Source of the DNA: Kovacikia minuta CCNUW1 | GTDB lineage: Bacteria; Cyanobacteriota; Cyanobacteriia; Leptolyngbyales; Leptolyngbyaceae | Assembly (NCBI RefSeq): GCF_020091585.1 | Contig: NZ_CP083582.1 | Span: forward strand, 5,652,536 to 5,716,535 | Reading direction: 5' to 3' | DNA length: 64,000 nt | In this document: piece after piece, positions 1-8,700 of the stretch | Numbering within the stretch: the stretch's first letter is position 1 | How the letters are laid out: the number at the start of each line of letters is the position of its first letter | The notes under the pieces: generated by a model | What the model was told of the DNA's origin: nothing | The model's input: only the letters and a program-made list of their open reading frames with translations | The model's database searches: none | Position numbers and translations under genes: made by a program

Positions 1-528
1 AGATACCTGGAGCGAGAACATAGAATAACGGATGCTCAAACGCAAGAATTTTTTAGGGGGACTTTTTTGAATTGTCTGGTTGGGCAAGCTGATCTGAAAA
101 CTGAACTTGCTCCATTTTTGCAGAAGTGGGGCTGGAGAGAATCAGTCGATACATTTTTGCAGCGCTGGTTGATTGAGGAAGATGCGGTAAATATCCAGTT
201 AATCGGGGCGATCGCAGACTTGCGAAACCAGGGCATCCGCTGCTACCTCGCCACCAACCAGGAGAACTATCGAGCCAGCTACATGAAGCAAATCATGGGG
301 TTCTCCCGATTATTTGATGGGGCATTTTTCTCTGCCGAAATTGGTGCGATCAAGCCCAATCTTGATTTCTTTGAGTACGTAACTGCCGCGATCGGTCAGC
401 CGCCTTCGAGTATGCTTTTCTGGGATGACTCAGAAAAGAACGTCCAGGCAGCACGAAAACACGGATGGCAGGCAGAGCAATATACAGATTTTGAAACCTT
501 TCAGATGGTTCTTCCGAAGTACATTTGA
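1..528 (+). CDS. HAD-family hydrolase, 5' end cut by window
   Basis: The frame is open from base 1 to the stop at 526-528, so the N-terminus lies outside the window. The C-terminal half of a haloacid-dehalogenase-like hydrolase is visible. The conserved lysine motif reads GAIKPNLDFF and the acidic motif IV reads LFWDDSEKNVQAAR, followed by the usual AxxxGW segment. The cap region is the helical stretch before the ATNQENYR motif II. The nucleophilic DxD motif is upstream of the window. HAD-IA enzymes are soluble phosphatases or dehalogenases; the substrate cannot be told from sequence. A TTG codon at 67 gives a shorter reading, but the upstream codons are clearly part of the same protein. Confidence 0.85.
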   Translation, partial: RYLEREHRITDAQTQEFFRGTFLNCLVGQADLKTELAPFLQKWGWRESVDTFLQRWLIEEDAVNIQLIGAIADLRNQGIRCYLATNQENYRASYMKQIMGFSRLFDGAFFSAEIGAIKPNLDFFEYVTAAIGQPPSSMLFWDDSEKNVQAARKHGWQAEQYTDFETFQMVLPKYI

Positions 529-567
529 GGGAGTCTTGGGGTTGTACGACTTACGCAAAAACTACCC

Positions 568-603
568 AAGACCTGCGAGGTTTCCAAAAACCTCGCAGGT
601 CTT
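568..603 (+). terminator. Strong hairpin downstream of HAD gene
   Basis: Perfect 16-bp arms (568-583 and 588-603) around a 4-base loop lie 40 bases after the HAD stop. It is preceded by GACTTACGCA, a sequence common at ends of small cyanobacterial palindromic elements, so it may be a mobile palindrome that also acts as a bidirectional terminator between convergent genes. No clear T-run follows. Confidence 0.5.
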
Positions 604-625
604 AACTATCTGTTAGTCTAGATTT

Positions 626-1909
626 CTATTTCAAGAAAATAAATCTGCCCTTTTTACCATCCGGCTCCATTTTAATCTGAGCGACATAAAATCCCTGTTG
701 CACAACTTCCCCTTCTGGAGTGAAAGAAATTTCCCCCAGTGGTGTGTCGTAGCTGCCTGCCAGCAGTTGCTTGTTTAACGCAATACGCAAATCGGTTAAG
801 GGGATCTGATTAATTTTTTTCTGTTTATCCAGGGTTTTGAGCGCTTCCACAAATACCTGAACGGCTGTAAATCCCTGGGCACTGAATTGGGGAGGTTCTT
901 GCTGGTATTGCTTAACGTAAGCGGCACGAAATGCTTTGTTGATTTCGTTGGGATGCTCTGGGCTGTATGCCTGGGCAACCAGAACGCCATCACAAAGGCT
1001 TTTACAGAGGGGGAAAATATTTGGAGTATTAAATCCATTACCACCGACGATTAGCCCTGTGTAACCCAACTCCCGAATCTGGCGCACCAAATTGCCCCCG
1101 TCGGCAGTCAGTCCAGAGATTACCATCAGGTCTGGTTTGAGGTTAATAGCAGCCGTTGCCTGAGTTTGAAAGTCGCTATCGGTGGTCTGGAACTTCTGAA
1201 CTGTGATAATTTCCAGACTTTCTTTTTTGATCGCCTGCTGAAAAATCTCTGTTTCCGATTGGCTGAAGGCATCGTTCTGAGCGTAGAACACTGCCACTCG
1301 TTTGATTTTGGGGTTGAGGGCGAGCGCGGCTTTGAGCGAGTTGGGAGCCAGCACAGTCACAGGAGAGGCAACACGGGCAATGAAGTTTCCAATCTGGGGA
1401 ACTCCTTTTGCCGTGTTGGTGGGTCCGATTACAGGAACTTGGGCACGATCGGCGATCGGATCAGCACTAAACGCCTGCTGCGAGGAGGATGGACCAACAA
1501 TCCCAGCGATTTTGTCTCTACTAATTAACGTCTGAAAGGCATTAATGGCTCCTGCTTCATCCCCACCTGCATCCTGGTAGACCAGTTTGAGGGGTGTCCC
1601 GTTGATGCCACCGCGATCGCTGAAGTACTTTTCAGCAATTTTTGCCCCATTCACGGACTCTTGCCCCAGTAAAGCGAGATTACTGGTTTGTGCCAAAGCT
1701 ACCCCAATTAGAATCGGCGGGCTGTTGGAAGTAGCGTTAGGGTGATTTTGGGACTGAGGAGTTTGGCGATCGCAGCTAACCAGAAATAGGGCAATAGGAA
1801 GGAGAAAGGAGAGGGCAGAAGGCAGAGGGCAGAAGGCAGAGGGTAAAACGAGGGTGCAGGAAAATATTCGCAGCCTACCCTGTCTCTGATTGCCTTTCCC
1901 CTGTTCCAT
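626..1909 (-). CDS. ABC transporter substrate-binding lipoprotein, branched-chain amino acid type
   Basis: A periplasmic-binding protein of the Leu/Ile/Val-binding type I fold (Peripla_BP_6): GVALAQTSNLALLGQESVNG at the start of the mature part, then GGINGTPLKLVYQDAGGDE and GIVGPSSSQQAFSADP. A lipobox (FLVSC) predicts lipid attachment at a cysteine near residue 46. It is a close paralogue of the downstream-numbered gene at 1947-3170, in the same orientation, and looks like a tandem duplication. No permease or ATPase gene is adjacent, so it must share a transporter encoded elsewhere or act as a sensor. The hydrophobic core of its signal peptide is encoded by an intergenic-type simple repeat (1811-1843), unlike its paralogue. 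The ligand is unknown. Confidence 0.85.
   Translation of the reverse strand: MEQGKGNQRQGRLRIFSCTLVLPSAFCPLPSALSFLLPIALFLVSCDRQTPQSQNHPNATSNSPPILIGVALAQTSNLALLGQESVNGAKIAEKYFSDRGGINGTPLKLVYQDAGGDEAGAINAFQTLISRDKIAGIVGPSSSQQAFSADPIADRAQVPVIGPTNTAKGVPQIGNFIARVASPVTVLAPNSLKAALALNPKIKRVAVFYAQNDAFSQSETEIFQQAIKKESLEIITVQKFQTTDSDFQTQATAAINLKPDLMVISGLTADGGNLVRQIRELGYTGLIVGGNGFNTPNIFPLCKSLCDGVLVAQAYSPEHPNEINKAFRAAYVKQYQQEPPQFSAQGFTAVQVFVEALKTLDKQKKINQIPLTDLRIALNKQLLAGSYDTPLGEISFTPEGEVVQQGFYVAQIKMEPDGKKGRFIFLK
1811..1843. repeat. GAGGGCAGAAGGCA simple repeat inside a signal-peptide coding region
   Basis: About two units of a 14-base GAGGGCAGAAGGCA-type repeat, the same family seen in spacers near 8.7, 57.1 and 59.0 kb. 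Here it lies in frame and encodes leucine, proline, serine and alanine residues of the first substrate-binding protein's signal peptide. Confidence 0.8.
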
Positions 1910-1946
1910 TAGCGATTCCCCCTTACCGATAGCCCCACCCCTATAT

Positions 1947-3170
1947 TTATTTCAAAAAGACAAACTTACCGTTATTCCCATCCGAGTCCATTTTGATTTG
2001 GGCAACATAAAACTGTTTCTGAATAATTTCCCCTTCTGGGGTAAAAGAAATTTCACCGATCGGGGTGTCGTACTTACCGATCAGCAATTGTTTATTCAGG
2101 TCAACCCGTAAAGCGGGTAGCGGAATCTGAGCGACCTTCTTCTTGCTATCCAAGGCCTTGAGTGCCTCAACAAATACCTGGACGCCGGTAAAAGTTTGGG
2201 CACTGAATTGAGGCGGCTCTTTCTTGTACTGGCTGACATAGATCTCCCGAAAGGCTTTGTTAACAACACCCGGATATTCAGGGCTATACGCCTGGGCGAT
2301 CAACACTCCATCACAAAGGGCTTTACAAACTGGAAACAGGTTCGACGTATTCAATCCATTGCCGCCAATAATCAAACCTTTGTAGCCCAATTCTCGCAGT
2401 TGCCGAACCAGATTACCGCCATCAGCCGCCAAGCCGGAAATAATCACCAGGTCAGGCTTGGCGTTCAACGCAGCGGTTGCCTGACTCTGAAAGTCGGTAT
2501 CAGTGGTTTGGAATTTTTGTACTGTCACAGTATCCAAGCCCTGGTCTTTAACCGTCTGCTGAAAAATCTCTGTTTCAGATTTGCTAAAGGCATCGTTTTG
2601 GGCGTAAAAAGTCGCCACCCGCTTAAGTTTGGGATTGATTTTGAGTGCAGCTTTAACCGAGTTGGGCGCAACAACGGAAACAGGAGCCGAGACACGGGAT
2701 ACAAATTCGCCAATCTGGGGAATGCCCTTTGCTGTGTTAGAGGGACCAATTACAGGGACTTTGGCACTGTTGGCGATCGGATTTGCACTGAACGCCTGCT
2801 GGGAAAGGGTTGGACCCACAATACCCACCACTTTGTCCCGGTTAATCAACGTCTGAAATGCATTGATAGCTCCGGCTTCATCCCCTGCCGTATCCTGAAA
2901 GGCCAACTTAATTGGGGTGCCATTAATCCCGCCCTTATCGTTGAAATACTTCTCAGCAATTTTTGCCCCGGCAACTTCCTCCTGCCCCAACAGCGCCACG
3001 TTACTGGTTTGGGCAACCCCAATGCCGATCACGATCGGCCCAGTTGCAGACCCACCGGTCGCCTGGGGTGAAGCGGTCGAAGAGGTTGTCCCTGGATTGG
3101 ATTGACTACAGGCGGCAAGGGAGATCGCAAGGGTGGCAAACAAAGCAGGGAATCGATTCACAGCGTTCAT
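1947..3170 (-). CDS. ABC transporter substrate-binding lipoprotein, paralogue of 626-1909
   Basis: A 407-residue Leu/Ile/Val-type periplasmic-binding lipoprotein with a normal signal peptide (MNAVNRFPALFATLAISLAA) and lipobox LAAC. The mature part aligns end to end with the protein at 626-1909: the same GGINGTPIKLAFQD, SETEIFQQ, FQTTDTDFQ and SPEYPG segments and the same C-terminal GEISFTPEGE block. The two genes are tandem on the minus strand with about 40 bases between them and are probably co-transcribed, this one first. The family binds branched-chain amino acids, other amino acids, amides or urea. The actual ligand is not visible. Confidence 0.88.
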   Translation of the reverse strand: MNAVNRFPALFATLAISLAACSQSNPGTTSSTASPQATGGSATGPIVIGIGVAQTSNVALLGQEEVAGAKIAEKYFNDKGGINGTPIKLAFQDTAGDEAGAINAFQTLINRDKVVGIVGPTLSQQAFSANPIANSAKVPVIGPSNTAKGIPQIGEFVSRVSAPVSVVAPNSVKAALKINPKLKRVATFYAQNDAFSKSETEIFQQTVKDQGLDTVTVQKFQTTDTDFQSQATAALNAKPDLVIISGLAADGGNLVRQLRELGYKGLIIGGNGLNTSNLFPVCKALCDGVLIAQAYSPEYPGVVNKAFREIYVSQYKKEPPQFSAQTFTGVQVFVEALKALDSKKKVAQIPLPALRVDLNKQLLIGKYDTPIGEISFTPEGEIIQKQFYVAQIKMDSDGNNGKFVFLK

Positions 3171-3340
3171 AACCGCACAGAAATTAGGTTGGCGTACAGA
3201 GATTCAGTAGATCTCAATTTCAGCACATTCTGTGAACATCCAAACTTAATTCTTTGAGAGCATTAAATCCTTCCGATTTGGTGTAAAGCTAGGTATAGCA
3301 GGAATTTGAAACCCTTCAGTTTTATTGCAGATTTGCAACT

Positions 3341-3466
3341 AAGGAGATTTCTAGCAAACAAAATACCCGTAGGGGCAGGTTTGATACCAACGCGATCGGC
3401 TATCAGAAAAGATCTTGGCAAAACCTGCCCCCTACAAGCGGTACATTTCTGCTTAGAAATCTCCTA
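3341..3466. repeat. Nested palindromic element (MITE-like)
   Basis: Outer arms AGGAGATTTCTAGCA (from 3342) and its near complement ending about 3465 enclose a second pair, GTAGGGGCAGGTTT (3369-3382) and AAACCTGCCCCCTAC (3421-3435). It has no coding capacity. Two-tier inverted repeats of this size are typical of cyanobacterial miniature elements. Confidence 0.6.
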
Positions 3467-3497
3467 AGGAACGGGAATTCAATAAGTTCGAGATTTG

Positions 3498-3563
3498 GTA
3501 GGGGCGGGTTTTGCGGTCAAATCCATGACGACGTGCAGTTTGGTCTGCTAAACCCGCCCCTAC
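3498..3563. repeat. Inverted repeat, GTAGGGGCGGGTTT family
   Basis: Perfect 14-base arms at 3498-3511 and 3550-3563 around a 38-base centre. The arms resemble the inner arms of the neighbouring palindrome at 3369-3435 (GTAGGGGC[A/G]GGTTT), so both are copies of one family. Confidence 0.6.
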
Positions 3564-3591
3564 AGTTTTCGGTTTTATTTAATCCACGATC

Positions 3592-3837
3592 CTAAGTTGG
3601 TTTAGGTAACAAAACGTTTCGAGTCATCCAAAACTCGTTAACTTTGGTGACTTTGGCTGTCGCAATCCAAATTCCTTTGTTAGGCTTCAGATATAGAAAA
3701 GACTCATTGAATGGGATTAGCTCATTTAGTGGGTCTTTTGTATTAGCTTCAACTGTGTCAGCCTCAACAAGAAATTTCGAAATACCAGCCTGTTTGCTGC
3801 TTTTTTGATTAGGTTTCTTTCTGTTACTTTTACTTCT
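3592..3837 (-). pseudogene. Start-less 82-codon open frame, gene remnant
   Basis: An open frame bounded by stops (TAA at 3838-3840 and TAG at 3592-3594) with no ATG, GTG or TTG before its last quarter. The translation has a protein-like composition, with segments such as FLVEADTVEANTKDP, LYLKPNKGIWIATAKV and EFWMTRNVLLPKPT. It looks like the C-terminus of a protein that has lost its 5' end, perhaps by replacement with the plus-strand gene starting at 3853. I do not recognise the family. A chance open frame cannot be excluded. Confidence 0.35.
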
Positions 3838-3852
3838 TTAAGAAATTGGATT

Positions 3853-4197
3853 ATGAATCATTACTCTGCTCAATGGATTGAAGAATGGTGTCAGGACAAT
3901 GGCTGGACTGACTGGTTTATGGAATGCTCTCGCTACTGGGCATTTCCACCCAATGGTGTGATGCCAGTTCCCATTCCAACGCAAGTTCTAAGAACAATCA
4001 AAGCAGAAAAAGGGCTGTGCTTTGAAGAAAAAATTTGGTGTCTAATGGCAGTTTTGATTGCCCTGCTGGCAAGTATTTCTACCTACTTTTTGGCTTCCCC
4101 AATGCCACTGGTTGTTGCCTTTGCTTTCTGTGCCGTAACGGTTGCCCGCATGGAAGACGACACTCTTGAATCAACGCCTTCAGAAGGTGGGTTCTAG
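3853..4197 (+). CDS. Conserved small membrane protein, function unknown
   Basis: A 114-residue protein, starting MNHYSAQWIEEWC. An in-frame ATG 48 bases earlier (3805) is possible but adds residues that look like spacer. The N-terminal half is soluble and rich in aromatic residues (WCQDNGWTDWFMECSRYWAFPP). The C-terminal half has one or two hydrophobic segments (MAVLIALLASISTYFLA and PLVVAFAFCAVTVA) and an acidic tail. It resembles a conserved hypothetical family of cyanobacteria as I remember it; no function is known to me. A hairpin terminator follows at 4242. Confidence 0.65.
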   Translation: MNHYSAQWIEEWCQDNGWTDWFMECSRYWAFPPNGVMPVPIPTQVLRTIKAEKGLCFEEKIWCLMAVLIALLASISTYFLASPMPLVVAFAFCAVTVARMEDDTLESTPSEGGF

Positions 4198-4241
4198 CTA
4201 GCAAAACACAATTTCAGTTGTTACTTGATGTAACGTGTATC

Positions 4242-4287
4242 ATCCCTCTTTTCAATCTTTCGAGAAAGAATCGAGGGATATTTTTTA
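4242..4287 (+). terminator. Rho-independent terminator
   Basis: ATCCCTC (4242-4248) pairs with GAGGGAT (4273-4279), with an inner CTTTC/GAAAG stem, followed by ATTTTTT. It ends the transcript of the small membrane protein gene. Confidence 0.7.
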
Positions 4288-4317
4288 TGCGGGTCATTAG
4301 TTATTGGTCATTGGGTG

Positions 4318-4374
4318 CCTTCCCCCTTCCCCTTTCCCCTTTCCCCTTTCCCCTTTTCCCCTTCCCGTTCCCCT
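4318..4374. repeat. CCCCTTTCC simple repeat
   Basis: A pyrimidine-only tract of repeated CCCCTTTCC units fills the spacer between the terminator and the convergent ferritin-like gene. It is one of several simple-repeat families in this genome. Confidence 0.7.
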
Positions 4375-5332
4375 ATGCTGCAATCTGCTGGGACGACGGA
4401 ATTGGCGATTCTCCCAGCAAATGCCTGAGGTAGCTGCGGGTAAGTTCCTGATTCCAGGCACGCAGGCGAACCATGACCCGAATCAGGGTGAAGAGGAGTT
4501 CAACGGCATGGGTGAGGTTTTCCAGTTTTAGGGTTTTGTCCATCAGGTCATTGGCATCGGTTCGCTCATTTTGATGGTGCTTTAGCAGCAGGATCAAATT
4601 CTTAGTTGAGCCTTTGAGTTGCTGATGGTAGGAGTCGGCAAACGCCCAACGGCTAAAGCCCCAGAATTTTGCCAGATGATTGATTTCATCCTGAAGTGGT
4701 TGGGCGATCGCCCGTTGCAACTCCCCCGTAGAATGGGCCATCAGCCATAGATAAACAGACGCCGCACTCCATTCAGTCGCGATCCGGCTGAGGACGTGTT
4801 TGTGCAGATCTGCCCAGGGATCGCCCGACGGGTGACACCCATCAACAGAATTTGGTTTGGGCTGAAGCTTTTCACCCGTTAATTGCTGGTAGATTTTAAT
4901 GAAGGTGGGTGCATGTTGCCGTTCCTCTTTTTCCCAAATCCCGACGGTCAGGGTAGAGCCATCTTCGGCATAGTCACCACCCATGAAATATGCCATCTGG
5001 GGATGCACTGCCTGTAAATACTCCCAACTTTCCCTGGAATAAGCCCGGATCGGAGCTTCAATTTCCGTTGCTCCAGCAATTACCTTGAGAAACAATTCGG
5101 GATCAATCCCTACAATCTGGCTCCGGTCAATTTCCTTCCAGTGGATCGGCTCCCAATGCCGTTGGTGCGGGTTCGTAAATTGGCTGGGCAAGTCAGAGAG
5201 GCGATCGCTCAATGTTTCGATCGACAGGTAGCGATCGATCAGGCAGTTGATTCGTGCTCTCGTGTCAAAGTAGTGGGGTTGAACTGATAGAGAGCCTGCT
5301 AAGTCCGTAGGGTAATCTAAGGTGTAGGTCAT
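4373..5332 (-). CDS. Ferritin-like domain protein
   Basis: A soluble protein of about 319 residues with a four-helix di-iron signature: a first helix with EIEAPIRAYSRESWEYLQ, then EKEERQHAPTF (E..EE..H), a helix with ATEWSAASVYLWLMAHS, and DEINHLAKFWG (E..H). This layout fits the ferritin-like/acyl-ACP-desaturase/rubrerythrin superfamily. I chose ATG 5332 (MTYTLDYPTD) because AAAGGA stands about 10 bases before it; an upstream ATG at 5356 has no ribosome site. The substrate is unknown: an oxygenase or desaturase-like reaction is possible, iron storage less likely because of the long N-terminal part. It stands alone and is convergent with the gene on its left. Confidence 0.7.
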   Translation of the reverse strand: MTYTLDYPTDLAGSLSVQPHYFDTRARINCLIDRYLSIETLSDRLSDLPSQFTNPHQRHWEPIHWKEIDRSQIVGIDPELFLKVIAGATEIEAPIRAYSRESWEYLQAVHPQMAYFMGGDYAEDGSTLTVGIWEKEERQHAPTFIKIYQQLTGEKLQPKPNSVDGCHPSGDPWADLHKHVLSRIATEWSAASVYLWLMAHSTGELQRAIAQPLQDEINHLAKFWGFSRWAFADSYHQQLKGSTKNLILLLKHHQNERTDANDLMDKTLKLENLTHAVELLFTLIRVMVRLRAWNQELTRSYLRHLLGESPIPSSQQIAA

Positions 5333-5700
5333 TGTCTGTCTATCCTTTTGGTGCATTGAGGTGGATCGGGTGTAGGGAAGGGGCAGATGGGAGGAAGTGA
5401 AGAACGAAGATTCTATGCTTAGCCCTGTTATTGCTTTACTTCGCTTAACCCAGACTTGCTATATCTCTAGAGTGCTGGATAAAACTGGACTGGTTGGCTT
5501 AATCGTTGGCTAATTTTCCGGCTAAGTTTTGGTTAGAGGTGAGGAGTGGGGAATGGGGAATGGGGAGTGGGGAGTGGGGAGTGGGGTTAATTTCCTTCCC
5601 CTGTTTACTTTCTGCCACCTATCACCTATCACCTACCACCTTTTAGCCTTTATCCTTCAGCCTTTATCCCTCAGCCTCCCTCATCCTTGCCTATGGAGGA
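5333..5700. other. Spacer with GGGGAGTG simple repeat
   Basis: A divergent promoter region between the ferritin-like gene and the STAND gene. A GGGGAATG/GGGGAGTG repeat occupies about 5544-5585, and a CCTTTATCC-type repeat runs from about 5640 to 5690. No gene is visible. Confidence 0.6.
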
Positions 5701-8700
5701 TTGCGTTTGGAAGACTCTCTGAGAGCGTCAGTTCGGGGATTGGAACTGGTTGACCAGGCTCGTAAACGGAAAGGATGGAATCGGCAGTCTGCGGCATGGG
5801 CACAGGCTGCCCTAACTTCGGTTGCCAGTTTGAAACAGTTTTGGCGGCGAGAACGGATCAGCCGGGAGACGTTTATCCGCATCTGTGAAGCCGTGGGGTT
5901 AAATAGTTGGCAAGAAATTGCAGCGGATCATTTCTTAGAACAGCCCGTTGTCGTTGACTGGGGGGAAGCGCCAGAACCCATCTTCTTTTGCGGTCGCCAT
6001 CAAGAACTGGAAACCCTCGATCGCTGGATTAGGGGCGATGGCTGCAAGCTCGTCGCCCTACTCGGCATGGGTGGCATGGGCAAAACCACACTGGCAGTGA
6101 GGTTAGTTCAGCAGTTGGTAGGGCAGAAGGCAGAAGGGGAGGAAGACACGGGGACACGAAGACAGGGAGACACGGAGACTTTTGAAATTCAAAATTCAAA
6201 ATTCAAAATTCAAAATTCTCCCCCCACCCCTTTCACCCATATCATCTGGCGATCGCTCCGCAATGCACCCCAGCTAGAAGCTTTATTGACCGATCTACTG
6301 CGCTTCTTTGGGGGGAGCAAACAGGTGGACTCAGGGGTTACGGATCAAGACTCCGCATTCCTGTTGTCGAAACTGCTTACCGATTTACGGGAATATCGTT
6401 GTTTAGTTGTTCTGGATAATGCTGAATCCATCCTGGTTGGTGAGGATTTTGCGGGTGTTGGCAGCTACCATTCCGGGTACGAGAACTATGGGGAGTTGTT
6501 GCGCCGCATTGGCGAGGAACGACATCAGAGTTGCCTGGTCTTGACCAGTCGCGAACAACCACGGGAATTCAATCTGTTAGACGGAGACAGAGTTCGTTCC
6601 TTGCGGTTACAGGGATTACCCCAGGAAGAAGGGCAAAAAATTCTGGAACGGGTGGGGGCTTTCTCAACTTCAGTTGCCGAGTGCCGCGTAATTGTTGATC
6701 ACTATGCTGGTAATCCCCTGGCTCTGAAACTAGCCGCAGCAGGCATACGAGATTTGTTACACGGGAATGTGGGTGAGTTTCTGTCGCTGTTGCAGCAGGG
6801 AAGACTTCTATTTGGGGACATTCGGGATCTATTGGAACGTCACTTCAACCCGTCTCTCCGGTCTTGAGCAGGAAATCCTGTACTGGCTTGCGATCGCCCG
6901 TGAACCCATTCCCTTAGAAGAACTTAGAGCCGATCTGCTCTTACCCGAATCCCGCCTGAAGCTAACTGAAACGCTGGATTTCCTCAAGCGGCGATCGCTC
7001 CTCGAAATCATCTCCACCGGATTCACCCTCCAACCCGCTGTGATGGAATACGTCACAAATCGGTTGATTGAAGGCGTTTTTGAAGAAATTGTGCAACTCT
7101 GTGGAGGCGAGGAAGCAGAGGGCAGAAGCCAGAGGGCAGAAGGAGAAGATGCGGAGACACGGAGACACGGAGACACGAAAGGCAAGGCAGAGGACAGAGG
7201 GCAGAGGGGAGAAGGCAATGTTCAGCACTCAGCACTCAGCACTCAGCACTCAAATTCAAATTCAACTCAAAACTCAAAACTCAAAACTCAAAACCCTCTT
7301 TCCACCCCCCTCCTCAGAAACCACGGCCTGATCAAAGCCACTGCCAAAGATTACATTCGGGAAGCCCAAACCCGCCTGATTTTGGAGCCTGTAGCTGGGC
7401 AACTTCGGGCAGTGTTCGACACCCCTGAAGATATCAAAGTTGCTCTGATGCAATGGATCGCTTCACTTCAGGGCAAACCCGCCCTTCGGACTGGCTACAT
7501 TGGGGGCAATATCCTCAACCTGCTCTGCTATTTGCAAGTTGACCTGACTGATTTTGACTTCTCTCATCTGACGCTGTGGCAGGCTGATCTACGTCGAGCC
7601 ATTCTTCACGGGGTGAATTTTACCCGTTCAGATCTCTCCCGATCGGCCTTTACAGAAACCTTTGGTAACGTTTTGTCCGTAGCGTTCAGTCCCGATGGCA
7701 AAACTCTGGCAAAAAGCGACGAGCAGGGTTGGGTTAGTCTCTGGCAAATCGAAACAGGCAAACAACTGCTTTTCTTCAAGGCTCATGGTAACTGGGTATT
7801 TTCAGTCGCATTCAGCCCCGATGGGGCAACCCTGGGCTACCGGCGGGCTAGACCGCACAGTCAAACTTTGGGATAGACATACAGGTGAGTGTCTGCAAAC
7901 CGTTCAAATTCACGAAGGCGGAATTTCAGCGGTTGCCTATATTCCCCTGGCAGAAGCTACCCGCGCAACTTCATCAACCCAGAGAAGCAGAACTCTTCTT
8001 GCCAGTAGCAGTGCCGATCAGACGATCAAACTCATCGATCTCCAAACCGGTGCGTGTCAAATCAATCTGGTTGGACACCAGGGAATTGTACGCGCGATCG
8101 CCCTCTCCCCCAACGGCCAAACCCTGGCTAGTGCCAGCCTCGATCACACCATCAAGCTCTGGAATATTCACACAGGTGAGTGCCTGAAAACCCTGGAAGA
8201 TACCACAGCAATTTACGCTGTTGCCTTTGTAGCCATAGAGGTAGAAGTACAGAAACAACAAGATAGGGAAGATGGGGGAGACAGGGAGGAATGGGGGGAT
8301 GAGGGAGGTGCAGAGGATCAACCGTCTCCGCTCTCCGCCCTTCTCGCCAGCGCTGGTGATGATGGCACGATTAAGCTGTGGAATATCGCAACAGGCGAGT
8401 GCTTACAGGTGTTGGAGGGGCACGGCGATCGCGTCTGGAGCCTTGCTGCCAGCCAAACAGGCAAAGTCCTGGTTAGCGGCAGCGATGACAAAACTGTCAA
8501 GATTTGGGATGTAGATACCGGTCAATGCCTCAAGACCTTGCAGGGACACCAAAACCGAATTTGGTCAGTTACCCTCAGTCCTGATGGTCAAACCCTTGCC
8601 AGCGGTAGCAACGATCGCACCCTCCGCCTCTGGCATCTCAACAGTGGGCAATGCCTGCGTATTTTTCAAGGCTACGACAACGGCACCTCACCGATCGCCT

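Noticed and set aside
2196-3071. Long plus-strand frame of 291 codons
   Set aside because: It is the antisense shadow of the second substrate-binding protein and has no family-like motifs.
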